64,000 nucleotides of DNA from Vulcanisaeta sp. JCM 14467 (GCF_001316245.1 NZ_BBDM01000001.1:1-64000), one strand, 5' to 3'; positions 19,119-30,573 are shown, counted from the stretch's first letter. Numbers and translations are program-made. Notes: generated by a model not told the origin, from the letters alone.

Positions 19119-19616
19119 GTGAATAGTGATATTCAAAGAATCATAAATGAGGTTAGGTCATCAGCTGAGGAGATTATTTCAGAAAGCCCTGATCAGATAA
19201 GGGCTGTTTACGTAATGGATAGGGAGGGCACGGTAATAACCTACGTCACAAACACCGTACTAATTAATGCCGGAAGCACGTTCTTTGCCACCCCAAGATT
19301 CATATCATCATTAAAGGGATTAGTGTCCGCATTACCTATTGGTGGCATTAATTATGTACTAATGCAGGGTATTGATGGTATCATTCAATTAATGAGCATT
19401 AGGGATGCAGGCTATATCATGATCATAATAAACTCTGAGGCATCAATAGGCCTTACTAGGATAATACTTGAGAAGTACACGGACAGGCTATATGACTTGT
19501 TGAGAAAGCTCCTTAGCGTTAGTGAGGAGGAGGTGGTGGAGGTTATTAATGTGGAGATTACGCCAAAGGATGTTGAGGATGTGATTAACTTCATAAAGAG
19601 TAAGGCTATCATGTAG
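19119..19616 (+). CDS. Roadblock/LC7-domain protein (MglB-like)
   Basis: 165 residues. An N-terminal helix is followed by the Roadblock fold: IRAVYVMDREGTVITYVTN, then SSLKGLVSALPIGGINYVLM, QGIDGIIQLMSI, YIMIIINSEA, ending in a long helix. Roadblock proteins bind small GTPases and often act as their activators or membrane anchors. It sits 10 bases before an MglA-like GTPase, the classic MglB-MglA pairing. GTG 19119 is chosen because a TATA box (TTTAAAAA, 19090-19097) lies 25-27 bases upstream, giving a leaderless mRNA. Confidence 0.75.
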   Translation: MNSDIQRIINEVRSSAEEIISESPDQIRAVYVMDREGTVITYVTNTVLINAGSTFFATPRFISSLKGLVSALPIGGINYVLMQGIDGIIQLMSIRDAGYIMIIINSEASIGLTRIILEKYTDRLYDLLRKLLSVSEEEVVEVINVEITPKDVEDVINFIKSKAIM

Positions 19617-19626
19617 GTGAGTATTT

Positions 19627-20181
19627 ATGCCGGTAAAGACAATAAAGATTGTAATAGCTGGGCCATACGGTGCTGGGAAGACCACATTCGTTAAGACACT
19701 AAGTGAGGTATTACCCATTGAGACAGATGTCCCAATAACGAAGAGCGTAACCGAGGGTAAGAGGACAACCACCGTCGCATTTGACTACGGTAGGATGAAG
19801 GTTAGGGAGGACCTTGTTGTGCACTTATTCGGTGTCCCAGGCCAAGAGAGGTTTAGTTTTATGTGGAAGATAATTGCCAGGGGTATGCATGGCTACCTAT
19901 TCATCATTGACAGTTCAAGTGAAGAGAAGGTTAAGGAGGCATTGGGTATGTATAACTTCTTTAGGGAGAATTTCCCATCAACGCCTCATATAATTGCCGC
20001 AAATAAGCAAGACGTACCTACTGCTGTGGATATACCCACCATTAAGAATATTCTGAAGGTTCCCTATGAAGTTAAGGTCATGCCACTAATAGCCACTAAC
20101 AGGAGGAGCGCGCTGTTCGTCCTTGTTTCACTGCTTGAGGAGATCAGGAGTTATCTTCTTGAGACGACTAAATATGGATAA
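19627..20181 (+). CDS. Small GTPase, MglA/Arf-like
   Basis: 184 residues with an intact frame. G1 is VIAGPYGAGKTTFVKTLSE, G3 is VHLFGVPGQERFSFMW, G4 is IAANKQDVPTA. The G3 Asp is replaced (GVPGQ rather than DxxGQ), as is usual in MglA-type GTPases where TVPGQ occurs. The partner Roadblock gene is just upstream. Such pairs set polarity and organise filaments in bacteria; here the pair lies about 1 kb from the crenactin operon, so a cytoskeletal or polarity role is a reasonable guess but not shown. Confidence 0.85.
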   Translation: MPVKTIKIVIAGPYGAGKTTFVKTLSEVLPIETDVPITKSVTEGKRTTTVAFDYGRMKVREDLVVHLFGVPGQERFSFMWKIIARGMHGYLFIIDSSSEEKVKEALGMYNFFRENFPSTPHIIAANKQDVPTAVDIPTIKNILKVPYEVKVMPLIATNRRSALFVLVSLLEEIRSYLLETTKYG

Positions 20182-20245
20182 TAAATAAACATTGATTGTT
20201 ATTATTTTACCCAATTTTTGACGTCTCCCTATGTAGATTACCTAC

Positions 20246-20534
20246 TTATACTCGCTCAAGCACTATTTCGATTGCCGCCACTGATCTCTCCTTACCGCCT
20301 TGCCCAGTTACCTTGTCGGTTAGTAGCTTTATGTCGCTTATCCTTACCTGGTTTGGTAGGAACCTGTCCCTTATCATTACTGCCGTTGAGACGGCTCTAG
20401 CGATGGCACCGCCTCTAGCCTTTAGTATTACTCTCTTGGCTCCTGCGTTGAAGCTCATTACTGTGGCTATTACGTAGCTTGTGGTTGGTTTTTTTACCCA
20501 CTAGTATTGTGGTTTCCTGCTGTGGCGTGCTCAT
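20246..20534 (-). CDS. albA: DNA/RNA-binding protein Alba
   Basis: About 97 residues rebuilt. MSTPQQETTILVGKK leads to a Ser/Tyr strand and then MSFNAGAKRVILKARGGAIA, RAVSTAVMIRDRFLPNQVRI and the C-terminal strand SVAAIEIVLERV. Alba dimers coat and compact DNA and bind RNA; acetylation of an N-terminal Lys in related proteins tunes binding. One break near 20493, in a run of T (A on the coding strand), separates the N-terminus from the core. Confidence 0.93.
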
Positions 20535-20589
20535 ACCTTATCCCGCCGTTATTCGGTGCCTCTCCAACCCTTTAAAAGCTTAATCCTAG

Positions 20590-20949
20590 TTACTTAATCG
20601 AGAGTTTAATGGAGTATCCGCCATTCAATTTACTAAGAAGTTCGGTCCCATTAATGACGTAACCAAGCACATTAACCTGTTCACCGAGGTCCACATTGCC
20701 CAAAGCAATTACCAAGCTCCTTTTCTTGACCCAATAACCAACCTCATAAGGTCTCAGGCTCGTCCTCTTACCCTCACTAACCGGGCCTAGGTCCAGTGGT
20801 ATTAGAACGACTTGGCTATACCTTATTGCATTTGCCCTGGTTGGTAATGACTTCCCAAGCCTGGCATACGTGAGTGGTGATAGGGCTGGCTCTAGCCTAA
20901 CTACTATATTTCCAAGGTCCTTAACCTCGAGAATTAGTTCATTTTCCAT
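20590..20949 (-). CDS. Cyclophilin-like fold protein
   Basis: About 119 residues from ATG 20949 (a GTG lies four codons earlier). MENELILEVKDLGNIVVRLE, then PLTYARLGKSLPTRANAIRY, VGYWVKKRSLVIAL and VNVLGYVINGTELLSKLNGG. The order of strands and the late G-Y-V-I-N-G-T-E turn fit the cyclophilin-like family of small archaeal and bacterial proteins; catalytic residues for peptidyl-prolyl isomerisation are not evident. It stands alone between alba and the Arcade operon. Confidence 0.6.
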   Translation of the reverse strand: MENELILEVKDLGNIVVRLEPALSPLTYARLGKSLPTRANAIRYSQVVLIPLDLGPVSEGKRTSLRPYEVGYWVKKRSLVIALGNVDLGEQVNVLGYVINGTELLSKLNGGYSIKLSIK

Positions 20950-21021
20950 AGTACTGTGCACCTTATAATCTCGTCACAAGAGGCGCAATCTCCTTATAAA
21001 CCTTATTGCTAATAAAATCAT

Positions 21022-21354
21022 GTGAGTTGTGGGGAGTGTAGGGTTGGTGAGGTGAATAGTGAGGATGATGTGGTTAGGGAGGGGCGTAAGTTCATATCAT
21101 GCATATTAGGCAGCCTTAACCTTAAGTTCCTAACCATAGATAACGGGGTTAAGTATCAGGCGATGTACTATGTAGAGACGACAAGTGATCATTTAAAGAA
21201 CGTGCTCGATCAAATACTTAACTGCATCAATGAAGCCATAAACTCACTGCCGGATAAATTACGGGATTACTTAAAGCCCAGGGTTAAGTTGTTTGATGAT
21301 ACGTACGTAATAATGTTTAATAATGAGTTTATCACAGTGAAGGCGATCTGGTGA
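21022..21354 (+). CDS. Arcadin-1-like protein (Arcade cluster, first gene)
   Basis: 110 residues with an intact frame. It starts at GTG 21022, and its TGA abuts the crenactin start. It begins MSCGECRVGEVNSEDD and has FISCILGSLNLKFLTIDNGV and VLDQILNCINEAINSLPDKL. Size and position next to crenactin match arcadin-1 of the Arcade gene cluster of Thermoproteales. I rely on context more than on sequence memory, so the name is tentative. Five Cys residues are unusual for a cytoplasmic protein of this size. Confidence 0.6.
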   Translation: MSCGECRVGEVNSEDDVVREGRKFISCILGSLNLKFLTIDNGVKYQAMYYVETTSDHLKNVLDQILNCINEAINSLPDKLRDYLKPRVKLFDDTYVIMFNNEFITVKAIW

Positions 21355-22668
<1,314 letters not shown>

Positions 22669-22749
22669 AAATCGTGAATGCCAATTCCATGATTCAATTA
22701 GATTAATTAGATTAAAAAGCGAGTTATTAAGTAGTAGAGTGTAGGTGTA

Positions 22750-23451
22750 ATGAGTATTGATGTTGCGAGGAAGATTCTCGAGGATTGGCTGCAGCAGAGG
22801 GGTTTCAGGGTAGTGGATAGGCTGAGTGATAGGGAGTTGGTGCTTATGGAGGGTAACAACACGATTTACCTGAGGATATCCACTGAGGAATTTCCCGCGG
22901 AATCCTACATAATAGATGAGCTTAGCAATGTCATGAGGAATAGGTTCAATTACAATAAGGCATACATAGCATTCCCACAGAGTGCAAGGGGCTTGATAAA
23001 TGGTAAGTTGTTTAGGAGTAATAGGGTTGGCGTCTACCTCTATGATCTGTCATCCACAGACCCTGAGAGGGCTGTGGAGGAGTTGATACCGAGTATACCA
23101 ATACAACTGCAGCAGGGTGTTGATGAGGGTATTAAGAGGAGGATTGATGATCTTGAGAAGGCGATTAATGATGTGAGGAGCGCGTTATTGAGCATTAACG
23201 TTCAATCACTGACCAAGGATATTAATGAGTTGAGGAGTAGGGTTACAAGGATTGAGCAGGTAATTAATGATTTAACTGAACGTGTTAATCGAATTGAGAG
23301 CGTCGAATCACAGATCATGAAGGGTTCCATGACCGTACAAGGAAGTACGCCAACCAGTGGCGGGGCTGGGAGTGAGGGTGGGTTGCCAGATTTCCTCAGT
23401 GATAATCCGTGGATTGAGGTATTGAGGAGGAGGGGTGGTGGGAATGGGTGA
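22750..23451 (+). CDS. Arcadin-2-like coiled-coil protein
   Basis: 233 residues with an intact frame. An N-terminal alpha/beta domain (VARKILEDWLQQRGFRVVDR to about residue 105) resembles a small endonuclease-like fold without visible catalytic residues. Then comes a coiled coil (about residues 120-190: IDDLEKAINDVRSALLSINV), a Gly/Ser linker, and the C-terminal peptide LPDFLSDNPWIEVLRRRGGG. In Pyrobaculum a C-terminal helix of arcadin-2 binds crenactin's hydrophobic groove and blocks filament growth; this peptide is the likely equivalent. It overlaps arcadin-3 by eight bases. Confidence 0.75.
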   Translation: MSIDVARKILEDWLQQRGFRVVDRLSDRELVLMEGNNTIYLRISTEEFPAESYIIDELSNVMRNRFNYNKAYIAFPQSARGLINGKLFRSNRVGVYLYDLSSTDPERAVEELIPSIPIQLQQGVDEGIKRRIDDLEKAINDVRSALLSINVQSLTKDINELRSRVTRIEQVINDLTERVNRIESVESQIMKGSMTVQGSTPTSGGAGSEGGLPDFLSDNPWIEVLRRRGGGNG

Positions 23452-23620
23452 GCTTGATGAGTTGATAATTAGGTTTCTCAGGGAGAAGCTTAGTCAAGAT
23501 GCTGAGTTAGCCATTAGGCTTTACATGGCTTACAAGGAGGGTGGTAGGAAGGGTGTTCTCAGGGTGATTAATGAGGAGTTGAGTAAGGTCGGCGTTGAGG
23601 TGGGTGAGGGTGAGGGTTAG
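23444..23620 (+). CDS. Arcadin-3-like small helical protein
   Basis: 58 residues from ATG 23444, overlapping the arcadin-2 stop. It is helical and acidic: MGELDELIIRFLREKLSQDA then YMAYKEGGRKGVLRVINEEL, ending in a Gly/Glu tail. Position between arcadin-2 and the SMC-like gene matches arcadin-3 in the Arcade cluster. Its function is not known. Confidence 0.65.
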   Translation: MGELDELIIRFLREKLSQDAELAIRLYMAYKEGGRKGVLRVINEELSKVGVEVGEGEG

Positions 23621-26084
23621 GATTAATGAGTTGGTTATTAGGGATTTCAGGGGATTTAGAGGAGAGCATAGGATGGTGTTTAGTGACGGCATTAACATCA
23701 TACACGGCCCTGTGGGCGCGGGTAAGACGAGTATTGTACAGGCAATTGAGTATGCCCTCTATGGAACACAGCTGGAGGTTAAGGAGAGGGTTTCGAAGCT
23801 AGCTGACTTAATCAATGAGGATGCCAACGCATCACTCGTTAGGTTAATCCTTACCGATGGTATTGAAATAACCAGGGAGCTTAGGAGGGCCGGTGAGACG
23901 GCTAGGGAGAGCCCAAGCGCCTTGATTAATGGCACCAGGTATAAGGGTGATGATGTTAACCCTAAGGTAATAGAGGCCCTGGGTGTTGATGATGATGACT
24001 TTGAGAGGTTCGTATTGGTCACGCACAGGACCCTAGAGGCCCTGGTCTACGGCAGTGTCTCAAGGAGGAGCATATTCATTGATAAGTTGTTTGGTCTTGA
24101 AATCCTTGATAACCTGAATAAGTCATTGCCCATGACGCAGCTTGAGGAGTTGATCAATAGGCTTAGGCAGAGGTTGGCGAGTATTAAGGAGCTTCCTGAA
24201 ATAATCGCTAAGTACGGTTCCATAGAGAGGGCTAAGGACAAGGTTAGGGAGCTTAGGGAGGAGATTGATAAGTTGAGGAGGGAGGAGGAGGAATTGAGCA
24301 ACACTTACAACGAACTGCTTAAGAAGAGGGAGGAGCTGCTGAAGGGCTTTAAGGGCGTTGAGGAGGTTTATAGTAATTACATAGCGACCAGACTTAGGAG
24401 GGAGAATCTTGAGCAGGAGCTTGAGAAGGCAGGGGTTAGGGAGGTTAATGAGACGAGTATTAGGCTGAGACTCGAAAGGCTCAGGGACTCACTGGTTGAG
24501 AAGCTTGAGGAATTCGCACTAATTAAGGAGGCTGATGAGGTTGGAAAGCTCGTAATAACGAACGAGAACCTGGCCGACGCAGCCGAGAGTATATACAAGG
24601 CATTTGAGGAACTCACCAAGCTTAAGGATAAGCTCATTGAGGATAGAGAATACCTCAATAACGTGCGTAATGACCTCGAGATACAGTCAGAATCCCTAAA
24701 GGCATCGCTCAGGGAGTTGGAGTCTAGGCTATCCCAGGAGGAGCCCAGGGTTAGGGAGTATAGGGAGTTGATTGGTAAGTATGGCGAACCCATTAAGGTT
24801 AGGAGGGATATTGAGGAATTGAGGAGTAGGCTGGATAAGCTCAGCTCTGAGGAGAGTTTCAGGATGTCGTTACTCAACGTTCTCCAATACATAATAAACA
24901 ACCATGAGGAGAAGTGCCCAATCTGCGGCAAGCCCCTGAGTGAGGAGGACTATGAGAATATTAAGAGGAGGATTGAGGAATTATCGAAGGGGCGTAGTAA
25001 CGAGATTGAGGAGTTGAGGAATAAACTTACCGAGCTTGAGAAGGCATTAACGAGTATGGAGGCGCTAATACCCATTGTTAATGATTATGATGCAACCATT
25101 GAGCGTGCGCGGGATGTTAGGTCGAGATTTGAGGCCGTAATGTCGAAGCTGGAGACAATCGAGAAGTCCATTAGGGATATTGATAGGAGGATCCAGATGC
25201 TCACGAGGTTTATTGATGAGTTTAGGGCTGAGATTGATGATGTTGATAGGGCAATATCGTACCTGAGGAAGTATAGGGAGCTTGAGTCCCTGAGGAAACA
25301 GGAGGAGGAATTTAGGCAGAGACTTAGTGATCTTGGCATTGATATTAGGGCTGTGACGAGTATGGAGGACCAAATTAAGTACCTTGATGAGAGGCTTAAC
25401 CAGGTTAGGGCTAGGTTGAGTGATGACTCAGCCGAACTCAGTAGGCTTGAGCTTGCCCTGTCAAGCCTTGGCTTTGATAAGGAGGATCCATCGGTGCTTA
25501 GGAGAAGACTTGATTTCCTGGAGGACTTCTACAATAGGTTGGTTAGGATTAGGGCAGGGATTAGGGAGGTTCAGGCTAGGGTTAGGGATGAGATGATTAG
25601 GGTTATTAGGGATAACGTGGGCTCAATATTCAAGTCACTATACCCGTACAACGACCTTGAAGGTGCGGGTATTGAGGTTACGGTTAGGGATAGGGGCGTT
25701 GTCGGCGTCGTTAGTGAGTACACGCTATACGCGATTAGGCCTGGCGGTAGGAAGGTCACAATATCTAGGCTGAGCGATGGGCAGAGACTAACGATAGCCC
25801 TATCATTCCTGCTAAGTGTCTATAGGGCCACGAACCACAACATCGACTTCCTGCTTATGGATGAACCAATACCATACGTGGATGCAAACATTAGGAGAGC
25901 CTTCGCGTCATTACTCGCCAGGTTCATTGGTGAGGGTTTGGTTGGTCAGGTAATAATCACGACGCAGTCTGAGGACCTCGTTAATGACATAATCAACGCC
26001 GCTAGGGAAGCCAATGTTAAGTACAGCATTATTAGGCTTGTTAAGGAGGGTAATGAGAGGAGGATTGTCCAGGGCGCTAATTAA
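23610..26084 (+). CDS. Arcadin-4, SMC/Rad50-like ATPase
   Basis: About 824 residues. The N-terminal half-ATPase starts INELVIRDFRGFRGEH and has Walker A INIIHGPVGAGKTSIVQA. Long coiled coils flank a Rad50-type zinc hook, EKCPICGKPLSEED (CPxC). The C-terminal half has the ABC signature ISRLSDGQRLTIALSFLL and Walker B NIDFLLMDEPIPYVDANIR. SMC/Rad50 proteins bridge or tether DNA; here the link to crenactin suggests a joint role in chromosome or cell-shape organisation. The frame is intact. Start is uncertain between GTG 23604 and 23610 (TTG 23595 also in frame). Confidence 0.9.
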   Translation: MRVRINELVIRDFRGFRGEHRMVFSDGINIIHGPVGAGKTSIVQAIEYALYGTQLEVKERVSKLADLINEDANASLVRLILTDGIEITRELRRAGETARESPSALINGTRYKGDDVNPKVIEALGVDDDDFERFVLVTHRTLEALVYGSVSRRSIFIDKLFGLEILDNLNKSLPMTQLEELINRLRQRLASIKELPEIIAKYGSIERAKDKVRELREEIDKLRREEEELSNTYNELLKKREELLKGFKGVEEVYSNYIATRLRRENLEQELEKAGVREVNETSIRLRLERLRDSLVEKLEEFALIKEADEVGKLVITNENLADAAESIYKAFEELTKLKDKLIEDREYLNNVRNDLEIQSESLKASLRELESRLSQEEPRVREYRELIGKYGEPIKVRRDIEELRSRLDKLSSEESFRMSLLNVLQYIINNHEEKCPICGKPLSEEDYENIKRRIEELSKGRSNEIEELRNKLTELEKALTSMEALIPIVNDYDATIERARDVRSRFEAVMSKLETIEKSIRDIDRRIQMLTRFIDEFRAEIDDVDRAISYLRKYRELESLRKQEEEFRQRLSDLGIDIRAVTSMEDQIKYLDERLNQVRARLSDDSAELSRLELALSSLGFDKEDPSVLRRRLDFLEDFYNRLVRIRAGIREVQARVRDEMIRVIRDNVGSIFKSLYPYNDLEGAGIEVTVRDRGVVGVVSEYTLYAIRPGGRKVTISRLSDGQRLTIALSFLLSVYRATNHNIDFLLMDEPIPYVDANIRRAFASLLARFIGEGLVGQVIITTQSEDLVNDIINAAREANVKYSIIRLVKEGNERRIVQGAN

Positions 26085-26139
26085 ATTGTGACTAGTAAAA
26101 TAAAATAGCTTTATTAAGGGCCCCAGGCTTAACACACCG

Positions 26140-27007
26140 ATGGAGGGCATATTCGTAGCACTGGCAATTCCCTTCAGAAATGGTAAGTTGGATAAGGAAG
26201 CCCTGGCAAGGCACGTGGACTCACTCACCAAGGCTGGCGTCGATGGCTTTTACCCCTTCGGCACGACTAGTCAAGGCCCGTACCTAACGCTTGAGGAGAG
26301 AAAGGAAGCCCTGGAGGTCATTACCAGGAACACGGATAAGCAGTTGATGGTCCACGTATTCTCATTTGACTGGCAGGAGGTTGTTGAGACTGTTAGGCTT
26401 GCCGAGAGGTATGGCGCGGTTGCCATATCATCAATACCACCAATTTATTACAAGCCCGACTACGACACGTTAAGGAGGTACTACGAGAAATTGTCACAAC
26501 TGACGAAGTTACCCATATTCATTTACAACATACCACAGAACACGGGCTTCAACGTAACGCCAGACCTAGTGGCGAGGTTGCTAAACGACGGCATTAGGAT
26601 AGCCGGCGTTAAGGACAGCACTGGCGATATAACCCAGATAATGGGCCACGTAAGGCTGGGCATAACGGTACTCAACGGCGCGGACTCCACAATCCTACCA
26701 GCTAATGGTCGGTGCCAAGGGCTGCATATCGGCCATGGCCAATGTACTGCCGGAGGTCATGAGGGAGATGTTCAATGACTTCAGGGCCGGCAGGATACAG
26801 TCAGCCATGGAAAAGCAGGACTTGATAGCCAGGGTTAGGGAGTTGATCAAGGGGTACCCAGGCGTTGACGGATACTACAAGCTAATCCACCTACTCCGCT
26901 ACGACTTCGGAACCGTCAAAGAACCATACCTAAGGCCCCTGAACGAATCCGAAGTGCAGAGACTCAGGGAGGAACTAATAAGGCTTGGTTTAAAGCCCAG
27001 GGTCTAA
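26140..27007 (+). CDS. kdgA: 2-keto-3-deoxy(phospho)gluconate aldolase
   Basis: Cleaves KDG or KDPG in the archaeal Entner-Doudoroff pathway. It is a class I aldolase of the DHDPS/NAL superfamily, about 289 residues: MEGIFVALAIPFRNGKLDKE, the pyruvate-binding PFGTTSQGPYLT, Tyr in PIFIYNIPQNTGFN, and Schiff-base Lys in IAGVKDSTGDI. The GTTSQGP form is typical of archaeal KDG aldolases rather than dihydrodipicolinate synthase. One break near 26703 separates the last 100 residues (VGAKGCISAMANVLPEVM). Confidence 0.9.
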
Positions 27008-27098
27008 CGTAGTCGCTTAAATCCCATTCAATCTCACTCGACTCAATTTTTATGAATAGCCGAAGTAAAAAAAAAGTCCCTACTAAAGAATCATATCG

Positions 27099-28952
27099 AT
27101 GGCCCTGGGCTTTAATAGACAGGGCATAGTAGCGATCGCCTTGGGCATCTCCATCATTACCGTACTCATGCTAATCTCGGTTAACACACTCGCCCAACCA
27201 TTAAACCCCAAGCCAATCCTAACAATCAATACAAACACGTACCAAATCAACTACTACAACATAACAGGCATAAGGAAGCCGACCCTCATCATTCACGGCT
27301 ACCTAAACAATAACCCAGTCCCAATGACCGTCAGCCTATTCGCCCTCGGTGAAGGACATATATACACTGTTGGTTATTACTACGGACTAGGCTCGGTAAA
27401 CATAAGTTTGACGGCGAAACCAATGATGAACATAGCCAGGGAGACCATAAGAACAATGGTTCTCAACCGAAACCTGCCAGACACCGTGTGGCCATCCATA
27501 CTCGCATTCATTACATACTTCGATAAGTCCACGAATGAAACCAGGACCGTGGTGGTGGCGATCCCATATAACCCAACCTGGATTGCAAGTAACGCATCAA
27601 TAACCATAAGCCTAACCATAGACTTCTCCAAGGTAACACCAGCCAAGATCGTCTTCAGTCATAACGCTACAAACGACACATCAATATCAGCGGCAAACTC
27701 CTCCATGGATCCCTACGGCTTCGTAGGACCATACAACTGCCTCGGGAGCATTAACGTCTTGAATGCAGCCCCACCATTAACCAATGCCGGCACAGGAATT
27801 GTCTATTGGGAGCCGCGAGCATGTGCTGGATTTAATGGCTCAATACCAATATTATGGATTGCCTGGGGTGAAGATGCATGGAGCAATAATATTGGTGGTG
27901 GGATAGTCCTAAGCATAGGTGGTTACGCCCAGAAGGGCTCAGGCCTCTATGGCGTCGCCAATGTACCGGGCTCTGGGCTTGAGGTTGTTGGTCCAACGCT
28001 CCAGTTCTCAAGTAGTTTGCCCATTTATGGAGGTTATAATGGTTATAGTTACGTTGATAATGTTTATGCATATTTCGTGTTCTCATCAAGTCCCTCATTG
28101 TCGTATTCATACCCGAACCTTTATTACTACGTCAATAGGGGGCCGGGCTTCCTTTACCTAGGCATTAACGGTACCCTAGCCCTAATACAGTTCGAAGCCT
28201 ACTACGTAGATGAGAATGGCTATACCTGGCCACTTGATGAATACGCTAATGCCACGGCAGTGATTAACCTATTACCTGGCGCCATATACAATAATGCGCT
28301 ATGGTTATGGCCGGGCATTGACCTCGGCAATGGCATCATGAGCTTCATAATGAGCCAAACAGCGCCCAAATTCGGCTTAATCAATCCAAGTTATGTTTAT
28401 GACTATGTCTTCATTTCGAGGGATAGCAACGGCAATTACCACTACAGCGGCCTATGCACATCAAGCCCCAGTATAACATGCACTTCATCAGGCTGCTACT
28501 TCTCACTAAGTGTTGCTGCATCAACCTTTAACCCCAACCCATATGGAATAGCTGCCGAGGTAGGCTTATTCGTGGCCGGCTTGATCCTTGCCTATCCAAC
28601 CGTTGGTTCAAGTATAGCCGCAATATTTGGTGGAAACGAATTCCTGGCAGGCTTAGCCACATCCGTGGTCCTTGGTATAGCTGGTCTCATGGTTCCACCA
28701 CCTGGTTCCTCATCATTCTTCTACTTTAATACTGTAATTAACTTAATCGCTAACCCTGTCTCGGCTTACTACGTGGCGTTTTACGGAACGCCCATAAAGT
28801 ATAGCTACGGCTCCGTGAGTAGTGAGGCATTTCCCGTGGGTATAATCATAAATTCAACCCAGCCTACCTGGGAAACATCTACTGCAATAAGTAGGGCAAA
28901 GCTATCTTCAATTTCCAGCGACATAGCATATATACCAGTTAAAATAATCTAA
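27099..28952 (+). CDS. Large secreted or surface protein 1
   Basis: 617 residues with an intact frame. The N-terminus (VAIALGISIITVLMLISVN) is a signal peptide or anchor, cleaved perhaps after NTLAQ. The body is rich in Asn, Ser, Tyr and Thr with many N-glycosylation sequons, typical of crenarchaeal surface proteins. Landmarks are PILWIAWGEDAWSNNIGGG and a Cys group CTSSPSITCTSSGC near residue 465. A hydrophobic segment near 490-545 (VGLFVAGLILAYPTVGSSIA, then ATSVVLGIAGLMV) may insert in the membrane. A related protein follows seven bases later. Function unknown. Confidence 0.75.
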   Translation: MALGFNRQGIVAIALGISIITVLMLISVNTLAQPLNPKPILTINTNTYQINYYNITGIRKPTLIIHGYLNNNPVPMTVSLFALGEGHIYTVGYYYGLGSVNISLTAKPMMNIARETIRTMVLNRNLPDTVWPSILAFITYFDKSTNETRTVVVAIPYNPTWIASNASITISLTIDFSKVTPAKIVFSHNATNDTSISAANSSMDPYGFVGPYNCLGSINVLNAAPPLTNAGTGIVYWEPRACAGFNGSIPILWIAWGEDAWSNNIGGGIVLSIGGYAQKGSGLYGVANVPGSGLEVVGPTLQFSSSLPIYGGYNGYSYVDNVYAYFVFSSSPSLSYSYPNLYYYVNRGPGFLYLGINGTLALIQFEAYYVDENGYTWPLDEYANATAVINLLPGAIYNNALWLWPGIDLGNGIMSFIMSQTAPKFGLINPSYVYDYVFISRDSNGNYHYSGLCTSSPSITCTSSGCYFSLSVAASTFNPNPYGIAAEVGLFVAGLILAYPTVGSSIAAIFGGNEFLAGLATSVVLGIAGLMVPPPGSSSFFYFNTVINLIANPVSAYYVAFYGTPIKYSYGSVSSEAFPVGIIINSTQPTWETSTAISRAKLSSISSDIAYIPVKII

Positions 28953-28957
28953 ACCCG

Positions 28958-30573
28958 ATGGTTGCAAGGCAAAGGCTAGCGCTCATAACAGTGGCCACCC
29001 TCGTAATAGCCATAGCCTCAACACTACTCTCCACACTGGGCGTGACAGCCTTCAACCAAGCCCTGTACAGGTGATTAGGGTTGATACGGGCATGATTACG
29101 TACTACAACTCACCACCGATGAGGGGTATGAAACCTGGCATAGTGATTAGGACGTACCTCATTAATGGGTCCTCAGTGACTCCCGTAAACGCCTTCATTA
29201 GCGTTTACGCGAACCTGCCACACGGTGATGCCTTTGGTTTATGCCTACGGCAGTTCGGTCACCGTACCATTCAGCAATGCTAAGTGGGGCTATGCAGTGA
29301 ATAAATGGCTTGGGACTAGCATGCCCGTGGGTAGTTATGATACGTCACTGCTCATATTCATCACGTACATTCATGATAATGAGTCCTGGATAGTACCAAT
29401 GGTGATCCCATACAATGTTGGCTGGGTCCTGACCATGCAGAGGCCTGGTCTAGTGGCTAATGTTACGCCCATGTATGTTTTAGCTACTGTGTACATAAAC
29501 GTGGACTCAACTAAGCCGTTTAGGGTTGTTACGGTAAACCATATAAATATGATAGATCAGCAAGTCTTTAGCACCTACAATGGTTACGTACTCTATAATT
29601 GCTCTGTAGGTGGTCGCCAGCTGGTGCATTATGCGCATCAGACCCATGAATTTATACCGCAATTAACATGCCTAGCCATAAACGGCCCACTACCGCTAGC
29701 GTGGGTCACATGGAGTAGCGGTGTGTTGAGCCATGATAAGGGGCTTGGGGTTACATTGGCCGTTGCCTTCTCGGGCACTCTTGATTGGAATGCCACGGCT
29801 ATCGGCTATGGCTATGTGGGCACGTCATACATCACTCAGGAGGATTGGCTTAGCGCCACTCCAGGTATGTGCTTGGTTCCCAGGTAAGTGAGCCTGGTTC
29901 CCTGTATTACTATTATGATAATGGTACCTGGGCGCTTGTCCGGTACAGTGTGTGGTATATTGATCCAAGGACTGGAGCCACGGAGTACCTGGGTTCAACA
30001 ATTGTTTCTGAAGTGCTTTATGTGCCTGAGTACGATAGTTATGGAGTTATGTTTGATTATGGTAATGGCACAATAAGCCTATTATATTACAGTGCTATGC
30101 CATGGATTAAGGAGTACATTGGTTACTCAACCTTAAATGTATCCTCAGTTACCTATTACGCCAACTTTGCGTATGCAAGCACGGGTTCTGAGCAGCTTTA
30201 TGAATGTAATGGTCCTGTAGACATATTAAGCGGAATAGTACAGTACCAAGTATTGCTTGGTGGTACTAATACGGCGATAGCCCCTGGATTAGTTACGATA
30301 TATAATCCCGAACCATTCACATCACCGTTAGGCATAAACAACGTAATACCTAGTATTGCCGGTATGGCAAGTTCCCCAACACTGTTTAATTCACAGAGTA
30401 TGTGGATTGAGTTCTTCAATGTTGGTGTTGGTACGAACCTATACATCTCCGTAATCAACGCGTCCGCGGTTTATGGCTTGCCCACGTTTGGCTTTATACT
30501 AAATGCGACTCATTACTATGGGAACCCACGCGTTATCTCATGTAAGTACGGTAAGTTAATTCCACTCGGCTGA
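28958..30573 (+). CDS. Large secreted or surface protein 2, paralogue of the preceding gene
   Basis: About 540 residues rebuilt. Signal-like start MVARQRLALITVATLVIAIA. PLPLAWVTWSSGVLSHDKGL and GVTLAVAFSG parallel PILWIAWGEDAWSNNIGGG and IVLSIGGYA in the previous protein, and both open with an N-YY-x-hydrophobic strand. It lacks the large hydrophobic segment near the end. Frame breaks lie near 29070, 29230 and 29880. The two genes are adjacent and probably arose by duplication. Confidence 0.65.
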
